Of a stretch of DNA of 64,000 nt, positions 1 through 8,128 are shown piece after piece. The notes beneath the pieces were generated by a model. That model was given only the letters and a program-made list of their open reading frames with translations, was not told where the DNA came from and searched no databases. Each line of letters opens with the position of its first letter. The first letter of the stretch is position 1. This DNA is from Pseudomonas multiresinivorans (lineage in GTDB: Bacteria; Pseudomonadota; Gammaproteobacteria; Pseudomonadales; Pseudomonadaceae), in contig NZ_CP048833.1 of NCBI RefSeq assembly GCF_012971725.1, positions 62,001-126,000 of the forward strand, read 5' to 3'. The position numbers and the translations under genes are program-made.

Positions 1-134
1 GTGTCCACCAGCGTCTCTTCGCTGGACTGGCGCACGCCGGGGCGGATTTCATCCATGACCGTGCGCAGCACGAACCAGCCGGTCAGCCCGACGAAGAAGA
101 AGTAGACCAGGAAGATCCGCAGCGACAGGCGCAT
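1..134 (-). CDS. creC: CreC sensor histidine kinase, N-terminal fragment
   Basis: Only the first 44 or so codons are in the window; the gene runs off the left edge. The start ATG overlaps the creB stop as TGATG, so the two are translationally coupled. The visible protein opens MRLSLRIFLVYFFFVGLTGW, a basic start followed by one hydrophobic transmembrane segment, then a polar stretch beginning the periplasmic sensor region. CreC is the membrane kinase that phosphorylates CreB. Identity rests on the creB neighbour and the N-terminus; the kinase domains are not visible. Confidence 0.85.
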   Translation of the reverse strand, partial: MRLSLRIFLVYFFFVGLTGWFVLRTVMDEIRPGVRQSSEETLVD

Positions 135-823
135 CAGCTCTTGTCCGGCGCGTAGCTGTAGCCCAGGCCGCGGTGGGTCTGGATCGGTTCGGCGACGGGG
201 GCGACCTGGCGCAGCTTGGCGCGCAGGCTCTTGATGTGGCTGTCGACGTTGCGCTCGTAGCCGGCCTCGGCGGCGACGCCCAGGGCATCGAGCAACTGCT
301 CGCGGCTGAACACCCGTTCGGGACGCGCCAGCAGCGTCTGCAGCAGACGGAATTCGTGGCGGGTCAGGCTCAGTGACTGGCCGTGGTAGCGGATCTGGAA
401 GCGCTCCTCGTCCACCTCGAACGGGCCATTGCCGATCACCGCGGGGGCAGGCGCTTCACGCGGTGCCGTGCGCTTGAGGATGGCCTTCACCCGCGCGGCG
501 ACTTCGCGCGGGCTGAAGGGTTTGACGACGTAGTCGTCGGCACCGATTTCCAGGCCGACCACGCGGTCGATCTCGGCGTTGCGCGCGGTGAGGAAGATCA
601 CCGGCACCTCGGAGAAGCGACGCAGTTGTTTGCAGGCTTCGAAGCCGCTGATATCCGGCAGCCCGACGTCGAGGATGACCAGGTCGAAGGCGTCGCGCTG
701 CAGGCGCTCGAGGGCGGGGCCGGCGAGGTTCAGCCAGGTCGTTTCGAAACCTTCGGCCTGCAGGGCATAGAGCAGCGTGTCGGCGATGGCGGCTTCATCT
801 TCGACGATGAGGATGTGGGGCAT
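134..823 (-). CDS. creB: CreB, OmpR/PhoB-type response regulator
   Basis: 229-residue two-component regulator. Receiver domain at residues 1-115 with the acidic pair Glu8/Asp9, phosphoacceptor Asp52 (LVILDVGLPD), Thr79 and Lys101 (VVKPFS). A winged-helix DNA-binding domain occupies roughly residues 130-229 (LTRHEFRLLQTLL, then RNVDSHIKSLRAKL). In Pseudomonas CreBC responds to beta-lactam inhibition of PBP4 and controls creD; this is family knowledge. It is followed at once by creC. The retropepsin-like gene upstream lies 65 bp away on the same strand and may be cotranscribed. No TTCAC-N6-TTCAC CreB tag was found next to it. Confidence 0.93.
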   Translation of the reverse strand: MPHILIVEDEAAIADTLLYALQAEGFETTWLNLAGPALERLQRDAFDLVILDVGLPDISGFEACKQLRRFSEVPVIFLTARNAEIDRVVGLEIGADDYVVKPFSPREVAARVKAILKRTAPREAPAPAVIGNGPFEVDEERFQIRYHGQSLSLTRHEFRLLQTLLARPERVFSREQLLDALGVAAEAGYERNVDSHIKSLRAKLRQVAPVAEPIQTHRGLGYSYAPDKS

Positions 824-888
824 GGGATTCCGATTCCCGGGAAAGTCCCGGAAGGGTCCACCAAGCCCCGCGCCGCGTCAATCGAGGA

Positions 889-1425
889 TCAGGAGCAGTC
901 CGGCTTGCCGGCGACGAAGCGCTCGCCCGCGTCCACCGCGACGTGGAACTTGCGCAGGCCCTTGGCGCCCATCAGGAAGGGGTAGTTGAAGTGGCTGCGG
1001 TCGGTGAGGTTGACCTCGATGGTGCGCTGGTCACCGCCCAGGCACACCGGCAGTTCGATCACCGGGCGCTGGCTGAGGCCGGGGCTGGACTCTTCCTCTT
1101 CATCCTCGCCGGCGCCGTCCGAGCGGTTCTTGATCTTGGAGATGCGCGCCAGCTTGTGTTCGTACACCGAGTCGCCGCCATCCTTGGTGGCCAGCTTGAA
1201 GCGCACCCAGTCCTCGCCGTCGCGCTGGAAGATCTGGATGTCCTTGGCCGACAGCGAGGAGGTGTAGGCGCCGGTGTCCATCTTGGCCTGCAGGGTCTGG
1301 TCGAGCTCGGGCAGGCTGACCCACTCGTAGCGGCCATAGAGCTTGGTCTCAGCGGCATGGGCGAGGCCGGGCAGGGCCAGCGCTATGAGGGTCGGCAGGG
1401 AAAGCAGGGCGAGGGCGCGTTTCAC
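889..1425 (-). CDS. Exported retropepsin-like aspartic protease (PF05618 family)
   Basis: 178 residues from a GTG start with GGAG seven bases upstream; longer in-frame starts lack a ribosome site. Residues 1-24 form a signal peptide ending AHA-A, so the protein is periplasmic. The core motif KMDTGAYTSSL (Asp50-Thr-Gly) is the retropepsin-type catalytic signature; later come an acidic Glu-rich loop, then IELPVCLGG and the YPFLMGAKGL block typical of the family. Databases often call such proteins ATP-dependent zinc proteases, but no zinc or ATP motif is visible. Substrate unknown. A paralogue lies at 5386-5898. Confidence 0.8.
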   Translation of the reverse strand: MKRALALLSLPTLIALALPGLAHAAETKLYGRYEWVSLPELDQTLQAKMDTGAYTSSLSAKDIQIFQRDGEDWVRFKLATKDGGDSVYEHKLARISKIKNRSDGAGEDEEEESSPGLSQRPVIELPVCLGGDQRTIEVNLTDRSHFNYPFLMGAKGLRKFHVAVDAGERFVAGKPDCS

Positions 1426-1559
1426 GCGGAATCTCCGGGGTGGATTACGTCGCATAGGACTAGCACGACGACCATTGGTTCGCCATACCTGCCCGGCTTG
1501 GGCCGAAGGAATTGTCTGCGTATCATGGCCGCGCCACCGTCGCACAAGGAAAGGAACCT

Positions 1560-2459
1560 ATGCGGGCACGCCCTCTGCAAGCGCTGGCCGGAATCATCGC
1601 CGGCCTCCTGCTGTTGCTCAACACCCTGATCCTGATCGGCCCGATGCTGCTGATCGCCCTGCTCAAGCTCATCGTTCCCGGACAAGCGGCGAAGGATGCC
1701 TGCTCACGCGGCGTGATGTGGATCGCCGAGACCTGGGCGGAGATCGACAAGGCCATCTTCGCCCTGCTGACCCCGACCGTGTGGGACATCCGTGGCTCCG
1801 CCCAGTTGCGCGGCGACACTTCCTATCTGGTGATCAGTAACCACCAGTCCTGGGTCGACATCCCGGCGCTGGTGCAGGCCTTCAACCGCAAGACGCCCTA
1901 CTTCAAGTTCTTCCTCAAGAAGGAACTGATCTGGGTGCCCTTCCTCGGCCTGGCCTTCTGGGCGCTCGACTATCCCTTCATGAAGCGCTACAGCAAGGCC
2001 TTCCTGGAGAAGCACCCGGAACTCAAGGGCAAGGACCTGGAGATCACCAAGGCGGCCTGCGAGAAGTTCAAGCGCATGCCGGTGACCGTGGTGAACTACC
2101 TCGAAGGCACGCGCTTCACCCCGGTCAAGCAGGCCAAGCAGCAATCGCCCTACCAAAACCTGCTGCGCCCCAAGGCCGGCGGCGTGGCCTTCGTGCTGGC
2201 GGCCCTGGGCGAACAGCTCGATACGCTACTGGACGTCACCCTGGTCTACCCGAAAGGCCCGCGACCAGGCTTCTGGGACCTGCTCTGTGGACGCGTGCCG
2301 CGGGTGATCGTGGACATCCAGGCGCGCGAGATCGACCCCGCGCTGTGGCAGGGCGATTACGAGAACGATCCGGAATTCCGCCAGTACGTGCAGAACTGGG
2401 TGTCGCAGTTGTGGGAGCAGAAGGACCAGCGCATCGAGCAGTTGCGCCAGGAGTTCTGA
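1560..2459 (+). CDS. Membrane acyltransferase (PlsC/LPLAT family, YihG-like)
   Basis: 299 residues; ATG start chosen because AAGGAAAGGAA lies just upstream, while the earlier in-frame ATG has no ribosome site. Two hydrophobic N-terminal segments (about residues 8-38) anchor it in the inner membrane. The acyltransferase HX4D motif is present as NHQSWVD (His95, Asp100) and the substrate-binding EGTR motif at residues 182-185. Family members transfer acyl groups to lysophospholipids; the exact acceptor cannot be told. Converges on the DUF2780 gene with only 6 bp between stop codons and no clear terminator. Confidence 0.85.
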   Translation: MRARPLQALAGIIAGLLLLLNTLILIGPMLLIALLKLIVPGQAAKDACSRGVMWIAETWAEIDKAIFALLTPTVWDIRGSAQLRGDTSYLVISNHQSWVDIPALVQAFNRKTPYFKFFLKKELIWVPFLGLAFWALDYPFMKRYSKAFLEKHPELKGKDLEITKAACEKFKRMPVTVVNYLEGTRFTPVKQAKQQSPYQNLLRPKAGGVAFVLAALGEQLDTLLDVTLVYPKGPRPGFWDLLCGRVPRVIVDIQAREIDPALWQGDYENDPEFRQYVQNWVSQLWEQKDQRIEQLRQEF

Positions 2460-2465
2460 CGCCCG

Positions 2466-3020
2466 TTACGCGCCTCGCCCGGCGACCGGCGCAGCCGGCT
2501 TCAGCGGGGTCCCCCAGAGTCCGCCGAGCGTACCCAGCAGCTGGCTGCTCAGGCCCTGTTCGGTGAAGTAGTCGAGGATCACCCCGGCGAAGCGGCCGAT
2601 CATCGACTGGTCCATCCCCAGCACGCCGAAGATCTGGTCGACGTCCTGCAGGTTGTTGATTCCGCCCAGCAGCGCCGCGGCGTTGCCCAGCCCGCCGAAA
2701 CCACCCAGCGCCCCGCCCAGGTCGCCCAGCGTACTGTTGCCGGCGAGCTGGTCGAGATTCGGCAGGGATTTCTGCAATTGCGCCGTGTCGGTTTCCTTCA
2801 GGCTGTTCATCGCCAGCCCCAGCAAGGCGCCCGTGCCACCGATGGCCTGCTGCTCGCTGACGCCCAGTTGCCGGGTGAGGTTGCCCAGCAGTGCGTTGGC
2901 AGCCGGCGGCACGCCCTGGGTTTCAGCGGCGGGCTCGCTGGTGTCGGTGAAGGTAGCGGCGAACACAGGGGACGCGACCAGCCAGGCGGCGACCAGGAAG
3001 ACGGCGGAACGGGTGGGCAT
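2466..3020 (-). CDS. DUF2780 exported protein (copy 1)
   Basis: 184 residues with a signal peptide (MPTRSAVFLVAAWLVASPVF, cleavage near AFA-A). The mature part is the DUF2780 domain: LLGNLTRQLGVSEQQAIGGTGALLGLAMN, then a Gly/Leu-rich stretch and a MDQSMIGRFAGVILDYF block. Function unknown. It is a paralogue of the gene immediately upstream (3118-3660) on the same strand, 97 bp away, sharing the LGVS-QQA/EQA and GGTGALLGLA signatures and the C-terminal LLGTLGGLWG ending. Confidence 0.8.
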   Translation of the reverse strand: MPTRSAVFLVAAWLVASPVFAATFTDTSEPAAETQGVPPAANALLGNLTRQLGVSEQQAIGGTGALLGLAMNSLKETDTAQLQKSLPNLDQLAGNSTLGDLGGALGGFGGLGNAAALLGGINNLQDVDQIFGVLGMDQSMIGRFAGVILDYFTEQGLSSQLLGTLGGLWGTPLKPAAPVAGRGA

Positions 3021-3117
3021 CGACGGCTCCGGAAAACGGATGTCCGGCCCCAGGTCGGGGCCGGATCGTCGATAGGACCGGTGCCCGGCGCGGCGGTTCC
3101 GCGCCGGCCGGCGGATA

Positions 3118-3660
3118 TCAGGCGCCGGTGCCCCAGAGGCTGCCCAGGGTGCCGAGCAGGTTGCTGTTGGCGCCCTGCTTGCCGAGGTAATCCAGCAGCA
3201 CGCTGGAGAATTTGCCGGTCATGTCCTGGTCCATGCCCAGCGCACCGAAGGCCTTGCTCACGTCGCCCATGCTGCTGACGTTGCCCAACAGGCCGCTGGA
3301 AGCGCCGCCGCCAAGATTGCCGAGCTGCCCGCCCAGGCCACCCAGGGCGTTGCTGCCGGTGAGCTTGTCGAGGCCAGGGACGGTCTTCGCCAGCTGCGAA
3401 TAGTCGGCAGTGCTGAGCTTGTTCTTCGCCAGGCCCAGCAGGGCGCCGGTACCGCCGAGGGCCTGTTCGTCGCTGACACCGAGCTGGCCGGTCAGGGCGT
3501 TGAGCAGGCCGCTGGTCTGCGGGGTGGAGGCGACCCGCGAGGTATCGGCGCCGGTCGTGCCGGATACCGCCTTGGCGGCATCGCCCAGGTTGAAGGCAAA
3601 GGCTGAGGAAGCCGCCAGCAGGGCGGCCAGTGCGAGGGTGACACGGGGTTTGACGGACAT
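3118..3660 (-). CDS. DUF2780 exported protein (copy 2)
   Basis: 180 residues. Start set at the ATG preceded by CCAGGAGACAGCG; upstream in-frame codons encode an improbable Arg/Trp-rich stretch. Signal peptide MSVKPRVTLALAALLAASSA with cleavage near AFA-F. Mature region carries the same DUF2780 pattern as its neighbour (LTGQLGVSDEQALGGTGALL, MDQDMTGKFSSVLLDYLG, LLGTLGSLWG). Role unknown. Tandem duplication is the simplest explanation for the pair. This copy is the first of the two in transcription order. Confidence 0.82.
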   Translation of the reverse strand: MSVKPRVTLALAALLAASSAFAFNLGDAAKAVSGTTGADTSRVASTPQTSGLLNALTGQLGVSDEQALGGTGALLGLAKNKLSTADYSQLAKTVPGLDKLTGSNALGGLGGQLGNLGGGASSGLLGNVSSMGDVSKAFGALGMDQDMTGKFSSVLLDYLGKQGANSNLLGTLGSLWGTGA

Positions 3661-3948
3661 CGCTGTCTCCTGGGGGTGTACCGGACGCCATATCGACCGG
3701 GTGCCGGAGCCGTTGTTCCGCCATGGACGGCCCCAAGGGACAAAGCACGGCTCGGTCACAGTGTCGCCAACGAGCGCCCATCTGCAGGCCCGGCGGGGAA
3801 CTCCTTCATGTCGTCGCGACGAAAGGCCATTCGTACAATCATTGCGCAAGGGTCCATCGGAGAATCATCACGCCCCGGCCGCGGCGTTTTTCCCCGCGAG
3901 CACCAAAGATTCCCTAAGCTAGAGCCATTCCCGCCCGACGGACCGACC

Positions 3949-5385
3949 ATGAGCGAACCCTTCCTCCTCACGCCCCGCGTGGCCCGCCTGTTGCCCTGGC
4001 TGGTGGCCATCGCCTTCTTCATGCAGGCCCTGGATGGCACCATCCTCAACACCGCCCTGCCGAGCATGGCCCGCTCGCTGGAGGAGGACCCTCTGCGCAT
4101 GCAGGGCGTGGTGATCGCCTACCTGCTCACCGTGGCGCTGCTGATTCCCTCTTCGGGCTGGATTTCCGACCGTTTCGGTACGCGCCGGGTGTTCCTCTTC
4201 GCGATCTTCCTGTTCAGCTTCGGCTCGCTGCTCTGTGCGCTCTCGCCCAGCCTCGGCACGCTGGTCGGCGCACGGGTGGTGCAGGGTATCGGCGGCGCCC
4301 TGATGATGCCGGTGGGACGCCTGGTGATCCTGCGCGTGTACCCTCGCACGGAGCTGGTACGCATCCTCAGCTTCGTCACCATTCCCGGCCTGCTCGGCCC
4401 GCTGGCCGGCCCGACCATGGGCGGCTGGCTGGTGGAATACGCCAGCTGGCACTGGATCTTCCTGATCAACCTGCCGGTCGGGCTGGTGGGCTTCATCGTC
4501 GCCCTGCGCCTGATGCCCGACCTGCACGGCGTTCGCGCGACACGTTTCGACTCGATCGGCTTCCTGCTGTTCGGTGGCGCCATGGTGCTGATCACCATCG
4601 CTCTCGAAGGCCTGGGCGAACTGCACATGCCCCACGTACGCGTGGTCCTGTTGCTGGTAGGCGGGCTGGTGCTGCTGGCGGCTTACTGGCTGCGTGCGCT
4701 GCGCATCGAAGCACCGCTGTTCCCACCGTCGCTGTTCGCCACGCGCACCTTCGCCGTGGGCGTACTGGGCAACCTGTTCGCGCGCCTGGGCAGCGGCTCC
4801 CTGCCCTTCCTCACACCGCTGCTGCTGCAGATCGGCCTGGGCTTCTCGCCATCGCGTGCGGGCATGACCATGATCCCGATGGCCCTGGCGGCCATGGTCA
4901 TCAAGTCGCTGGCGCGACCGCTGCTGGACCTGTTCGGCTACCGCAAATTGCTGGTCAGCAACACGTTGCTGCTGGGCGCGATGATCGCCAGCCTCGGTCT
5001 GGTCGACCAGGACACCCCTTACGCGCTGCTGCTGGTGCAGTTGGCAGTGCTGGGCGGGATCAACTCGCTGCAGTTCACTGCGATGAACACCCTGACCCTG
5101 ATCGATCTGCGCGACGACAACGCCAGCGCCGGCAACAGCCTGCTCTCGGTGGTCATGCAGTTGTCCATCGGCATGGGCATCGCCTGCGCGGCAGCGCTGC
5201 TGGGCGGGTTTACGGGCGATCAGGAAAGCGTACAGGGTGACGTGCTGTCGGCCTTCCACGCGACCTACTTCAGCGTGGGCATCCTCTCGATGCTGGCGGC
5301 GGCGATCTTCTTCCAGCTCAACGCCGAAGACGGCCGCACCACACCACGCCGGGTCGAACCCGAGCATGGTGTCGACGAGCATTGA
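3949..5385 (+). CDS. DHA2-family MFS multidrug transporter (MdtD-like)
   Basis: 478 residues; the ATG at CGACCATGAGC is chosen because the preceding in-frame region is polar and unlike transporter N-termini. The first helix carries FFMQALDGTILNTALPSMA, typical of DHA2 drug/proton antiporters. Motif A appears as GWISDRFGTRRVF after helix 2, and motif C as GLLGPLAGPTMGGWL in helix 5. About 14 hydrophobic segments follow. Length matches MdtD (about 470). Inner-membrane proton-driven efflux is inferred; substrate unknown. Its stop codon abuts the stop of the convergent protease gene without a gap. Confidence 0.87.
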   Translation: MSEPFLLTPRVARLLPWLVAIAFFMQALDGTILNTALPSMARSLEEDPLRMQGVVIAYLLTVALLIPSSGWISDRFGTRRVFLFAIFLFSFGSLLCALSPSLGTLVGARVVQGIGGALMMPVGRLVILRVYPRTELVRILSFVTIPGLLGPLAGPTMGGWLVEYASWHWIFLINLPVGLVGFIVALRLMPDLHGVRATRFDSIGFLLFGGAMVLITIALEGLGELHMPHVRVVLLLVGGLVLLAAYWLRALRIEAPLFPPSLFATRTFAVGVLGNLFARLGSGSLPFLTPLLLQIGLGFSPSRAGMTMIPMALAAMVIKSLARPLLDLFGYRKLLVSNTLLLGAMIASLGLVDQDTPYALLLVQLAVLGGINSLQFTAMNTLTLIDLRDDNASAGNSLLSVVMQLSIGMGIACAAALLGGFTGDQESVQGDVLSAFHATYFSVGILSMLAAAIFFQLNAEDGRTTPRRVEPEHGVDEH

Positions 5386-5898
5386 TCAGGGCTTGCAGGT
5401 CGGTGCGACGGTCTGAGTCTTCGAGGCGTCCACCGGCCCCAGGTGTTCCAGGGTGCGACGCCCCAGCAGCACCGGGTAGTCCAGGGTCTGGCGGTCGCGC
5501 AGGGTGAACTGCTCGCGGTAGACCTTGCCGCCCAGGCAGACGTCCATCAGCACCACGGGAGCGCGCTCGACGCCGCTGGCGGTCTTGAACTTGAGCACGC
5601 GCTCGACACGCCGCTCGAAAGGCAGGCGCTCTTCCTTGCCGGTGGCCGGGTCAGTCAGCATCACGTCGTACTGTACCCAGCGCTCATCGTTCTTCCTGAT
5701 GCGCGTGATGTTGCGCGCGTCCATCACCGAGGTCTGCGCGCCGGTATCCAGCTTCGCCTTGAGGGGTGCCTGCTCGGGCATCAGCGTGAGCGTCTCCACC
5801 CATCCCCAGGTGGTAGGCTGGGCGGGCGCGTCGGCGGCAAGGGCGCTGCCCGAAACGAGCAGACCGGCGAGCAGCAGGCGGAAGGCGGGCGATGGCAT
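5386..5898 (-). CDS. Exported retropepsin-like aspartic protease (second paralogue)
   Basis: 170 residues. Signal peptide at residues 1-22 (LLLAGLLVSGSALAA). Catalytic-type motif KLDTGAQTSVMDA with Asp51-Thr-Gly, then VVLMDVCLGG and DYPVLLGRRTLEHLG, the same PF05618 blocks as the protease at 889-1425. It lacks the acidic insert of that paralogue, so the two are diverged copies rather than recent duplicates. Periplasmic proteolysis is inferred from the signal peptide and DTG motif. Convergent with the MFS gene. Confidence 0.8.
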   Translation of the reverse strand: MPSPAFRLLLAGLLVSGSALAADAPAQPTTWGWVETLTLMPEQAPLKAKLDTGAQTSVMDARNITRIRKNDERWVQYDVMLTDPATGKEERLPFERRVERVLKFKTASGVERAPVVLMDVCLGGKVYREQFTLRDRQTLDYPVLLGRRTLEHLGPVDASKTQTVAPTCKP

Positions 5899-5955
5899 GG
5901 ATGGCGGCTCCGGAAAATCGATGGCGGCACTATGGGCGACAAGGACATAGGCAAT

Positions 5956-5990
5956 AAAAAACCCCGGATGTTTCCACCCGGGGTTCTTTT
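5956..5990 (-). terminator. Rho-independent terminator after the cold-shock gene
   Basis: Stem AACCCCGG (5960-5967) pairs with CCGGGGTT (5978-5985) around a 10-base loop. The minus-strand RNA ends in a U-tract from the AAAAA run at 5955-5961; the T-run on the other side means it may also act on the plus strand. Confidence 0.85.
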
Positions 5991-6009
5991 TGGCTAACGC
6001 CAGGGGATC

Positions 6010-6219
6010 TTAGATCACCTGTACGCGCTCAGCCTGCATGCCCTTCTGGCCAGGCACGACTTCGAAGCTGACTTTCTGGCCTTCAGCCAGGGTCTTGAAG
6101 CCGGTACCTTCGATAGCGCGGAAGTGTACGAACACGTCCGGGCCGCTTTCCGGGGTAATGAAGCCGTAGCCTTTGGTCTCGTTGAACCACTTGACGGTGC
6201 CGTTCTGACGATTCGACAT
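6010..6219 (-). CDS. Cold-shock protein, CspA family
   Basis: 69 residues; ATG preceded by CCAAGGAGAACACC, a near-perfect ribosome site. The product is a single cold-shock domain with RNP1 (KGYGFI) and RNP2 (VFVHF) motifs that bind single-stranded RNA/DNA as an RNA chaperone or antiterminator. It resembles the CapB/CspA proteins of Pseudomonas. A terminator follows. Its leader contains two CTCCTTGYAAC repeats complementary to its own ribosome site (see the regulatory entry), which suggests control at translation initiation. Confidence 0.93.
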   Translation of the reverse strand: MSNRQNGTVKWFNETKGYGFITPESGPDVFVHFRAIEGTGFKTLAEGQKVSFEVVPGQKGMQAERVQVI

Positions 6220-6300
6220 GGTGTTCTCCTTGGAACGTATTTTTAAAAATTCAGCCACGAATGGCCAGGAACTGAGTTGCAAGGAGTTACAAGGAGTCGA
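6220..6300 (-). promoter_or_regulatory. Cold-shock gene leader with two anti-Shine-Dalgarno repeats
   Basis: In the minus-strand transcript the sequence CTCCTTGYAAC occurs twice (core CTCCTTG at 6296-6290 and 6286-6280). Each copy can pair with GTTCCAAGGAG around the ribosome site (CAAGGAG at 6232-6226): 7 bp, one mismatch, then 3 bp. Between them lies a small GCCA-UUCG-UGGC hairpin and an A/U-rich ATTTTTAAAAAT stretch. This is what a temperature-responsive or Csp-autoregulated leader would look like; the folding is inferred by eye. Confidence 0.55.
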
Positions 6301-6542
6301 GCAGGACGGGGTGGAATAACCGACCGCATCAGGTCACGATCGACGGCGACCCATGCAAACACAGTCCGGAAACTCTACGATAAAAATCTGCGGAAAGCGA
6401 ATCTCTTGAAAAAACCGTTCATCGCCACTTGGAGAAATTCTGACGAGCGGCCTCAAACCCTTGCCATATCGGCTTCTCAGCCCTTTTGAGGGTGCTCTCC
6501 TGCTACACTGCGCGGCCATATGGATTCACCCGGGCTCCCTTC
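6301..6542. other. Divergent intergenic region between csp and dbpA
   Basis: Together with the csp leader this is a 323-bp gap. It must hold the promoters for both divergent genes and is A/T-richer than its surroundings (for example GATAAAAATCT near 6378). I could not assign convincing -35/-10 pairs. A 61-codon minus-strand reading frame here has no ribosome site and is not credited. Confidence 0.5.
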
Positions 6543-7919
6543 GTGACCACCTCTGCATTTTCCAGCCTCGCGCTGTCGGCCGACCTGCTGGCCAACCTCG
6601 ATTCTCTCGGTTACCGCGAGATGACGCCGATCCAGGCCGCCGCCCTGCCGGCGATCCTCAAGGGCCGCGACCTGATCGCCCAGGCCAAGACCGGTAGCGG
6701 CAAGACCGCCGCCTTCGGCATCGGTCTGCTCAGCCCGCTGAATCCACGTTATTTCGGCTGCCAGGCACTGGTGCTGTGCCCGACCCGCGAGCTGGCCGAC
6801 CAGGTCGCCAAGGAGATCCGCCGCCTCGCCCGCGCCGCCGACAACATCAAGGTGCTGACCCTCTGCGGCGGCACGCCCTTTGGTCCGCAGATCGGTTCGC
6901 TGGAGCACGGCGCCCACGTGGTGGTCGGTACGCCGGGACGGATTCAGGAACACCTGCGTCGCGGCACCTTGAAGCTCGACGGCCTGAACACCCTGGTACT
7001 GGACGAAGCCGACCGCATGCTCGACATGGGTTTCTACGACAGCATCGCCGACATCATCGGCCAGGCTCCGGCGCGCCGGCAGACCCTGCTGTTCTCCGCC
7101 ACCTACCCCGACGGCATCGGCCAACTGGCGGCAAAGTTCCTGAAGAACCCCGAGCGCGTGGAAGTGGAAGCTCTGCACGACGACAGCCAGATCGAACAGC
7201 ACTTCTACGAGATCGATTCGAAGCAGCGCCTGGATGCCGTCGTGCGCCTGCTCCAGCATTTCCGCCCGCAATCCTGCGTCGCCTTCTGCCATACCCGCCA
7301 GCAGTGCATGGAAGTGGTGGAGCAGCTCAATGCCCGCAAGATCTCCGCCCTGGCCCTGCACGGTGACCTCGAGCAGCGCGAGCGCGACCAGGTGCTGACC
7401 ATGTTCGCCAACCGCAGCTGCAGCGTGCTGGTGGCCACCGACGTGGCCGCGCGCGGGCTGGACATCGCCGCGCTGGAAGCGGTGATCAACGTCGAGCTGT
7501 CGCGCGATGCGCAGGTCCATGTGCATCGCATCGGCCGCAGCGGCCGTGCCGGCGAGAAGGGCCTGGCGCTGTCGCTGGTGACCCCGGCCGAAGCCGGCCG
7601 CGCCCAGGCCATCGAAGACCTGCAGGGCGCGCCGCTGAACTGGGAGCGCATCGACTTCCTCAAGGCCAACGACGCCCCGCTGCTGCCGCCGATGACCACC
7701 CTGGCAATCGCCGGCGGGCGCAAGGACAAGCTGCGCCCCGGCGATATCCTCGGCGGGCTGACTGGCGACGCGGGACTCAAGGGCACGCAGGTCGGCAAGA
7801 TCGCCATCTTCGACTTCCAGGCGTTCGTCGCCGTGGAGCGTGACGTCGCCAAGCAGGCGCTGAAGCACTTCAACGAAGGCAAGATCAAGGGCCGTTCGTT
7901 CAAGGCGCGGATTCTCTGA
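6543..7919 (+). CDS. dbpA: DEAD-box ATP-dependent RNA helicase DbpA
   Basis: 458 residues from a GTG start, matching the usual DbpA length. Motifs in order: Q-motif (FSSLALS...MTPIQ), Walker A AKTGSGKT (48-55), PTRELA, DEAD (154-157), SAT, HRIGRSGRAG. The C-terminal domain (about 385-458, GDILGGLTGDAGL...GRSFKARIL) is the DbpA RNA-binding domain that recognises helix 92 of 23S rRNA, placing it in 50S ribosome assembly. Divergent from the cold-shock gene, a sensible pairing since both act on structured RNA. No distinct terminator follows. Confidence 0.93.
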   Translation: MTTSAFSSLALSADLLANLDSLGYREMTPIQAAALPAILKGRDLIAQAKTGSGKTAAFGIGLLSPLNPRYFGCQALVLCPTRELADQVAKEIRRLARAADNIKVLTLCGGTPFGPQIGSLEHGAHVVVGTPGRIQEHLRRGTLKLDGLNTLVLDEADRMLDMGFYDSIADIIGQAPARRQTLLFSATYPDGIGQLAAKFLKNPERVEVEALHDDSQIEQHFYEIDSKQRLDAVVRLLQHFRPQSCVAFCHTRQQCMEVVEQLNARKISALALHGDLEQRERDQVLTMFANRSCSVLVATDVAARGLDIAALEAVINVELSRDAQVHVHRIGRSGRAGEKGLALSLVTPAEAGRAQAIEDLQGAPLNWERIDFLKANDAPLLPPMTTLAIAGGRKDKLRPGDILGGLTGDAGLKGTQVGKIAIFDFQAFVAVERDVAKQALKHFNEGKIKGRSFKARIL

Positions 7920-7965
7920 ACTGAGTGCGCACCTGGCAGGGGCGTGGTACAGGTTCCCATACTGG

Positions 7966-8037
7966 GTAGGAGCGGACTTCGTCCGCGATTGGCCCCGCAT
8001 CGCGCCGGACGGCATCGCGGACGGAGTCCGTTCCTAC
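7966..8037. repeat. REP-type inverted repeat (GGACTTCGTCC variant)
   Basis: Arms GTAGGAGCGGACTTCGTCCG and its near-complement ending CCGTTCCTAC flank a 28-base spacer. This is the Pseudomonas REP doublet form with a GGACTTCGTCC core. It fills most of the 209-bp gap before yccS. A single arm of the same variant recurs at 43964-43987. Confidence 0.85.
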
Positions 8038-8128
8038 GACGTGCGTCAGCCTAACTACGCCCCCTGATAGCCGTGCCCGAAGCGTTCCGCTAGTCTGAGC
8101 AGCAGACATTCGGAAGTCCCCCACGCGC

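Noticed and set aside
3919..5382. 487-codon minus-strand frame opposite the MFS gene
   Set aside because: Gln/His-rich shadow of a membrane-protein gene; the plus strand has clear transporter motifs.
6334..6519. 61-codon minus-strand frame upstream of the cold-shock gene
   Set aside because: No ribosome site, no recognisable domain, and it lies in the promoter/leader region.
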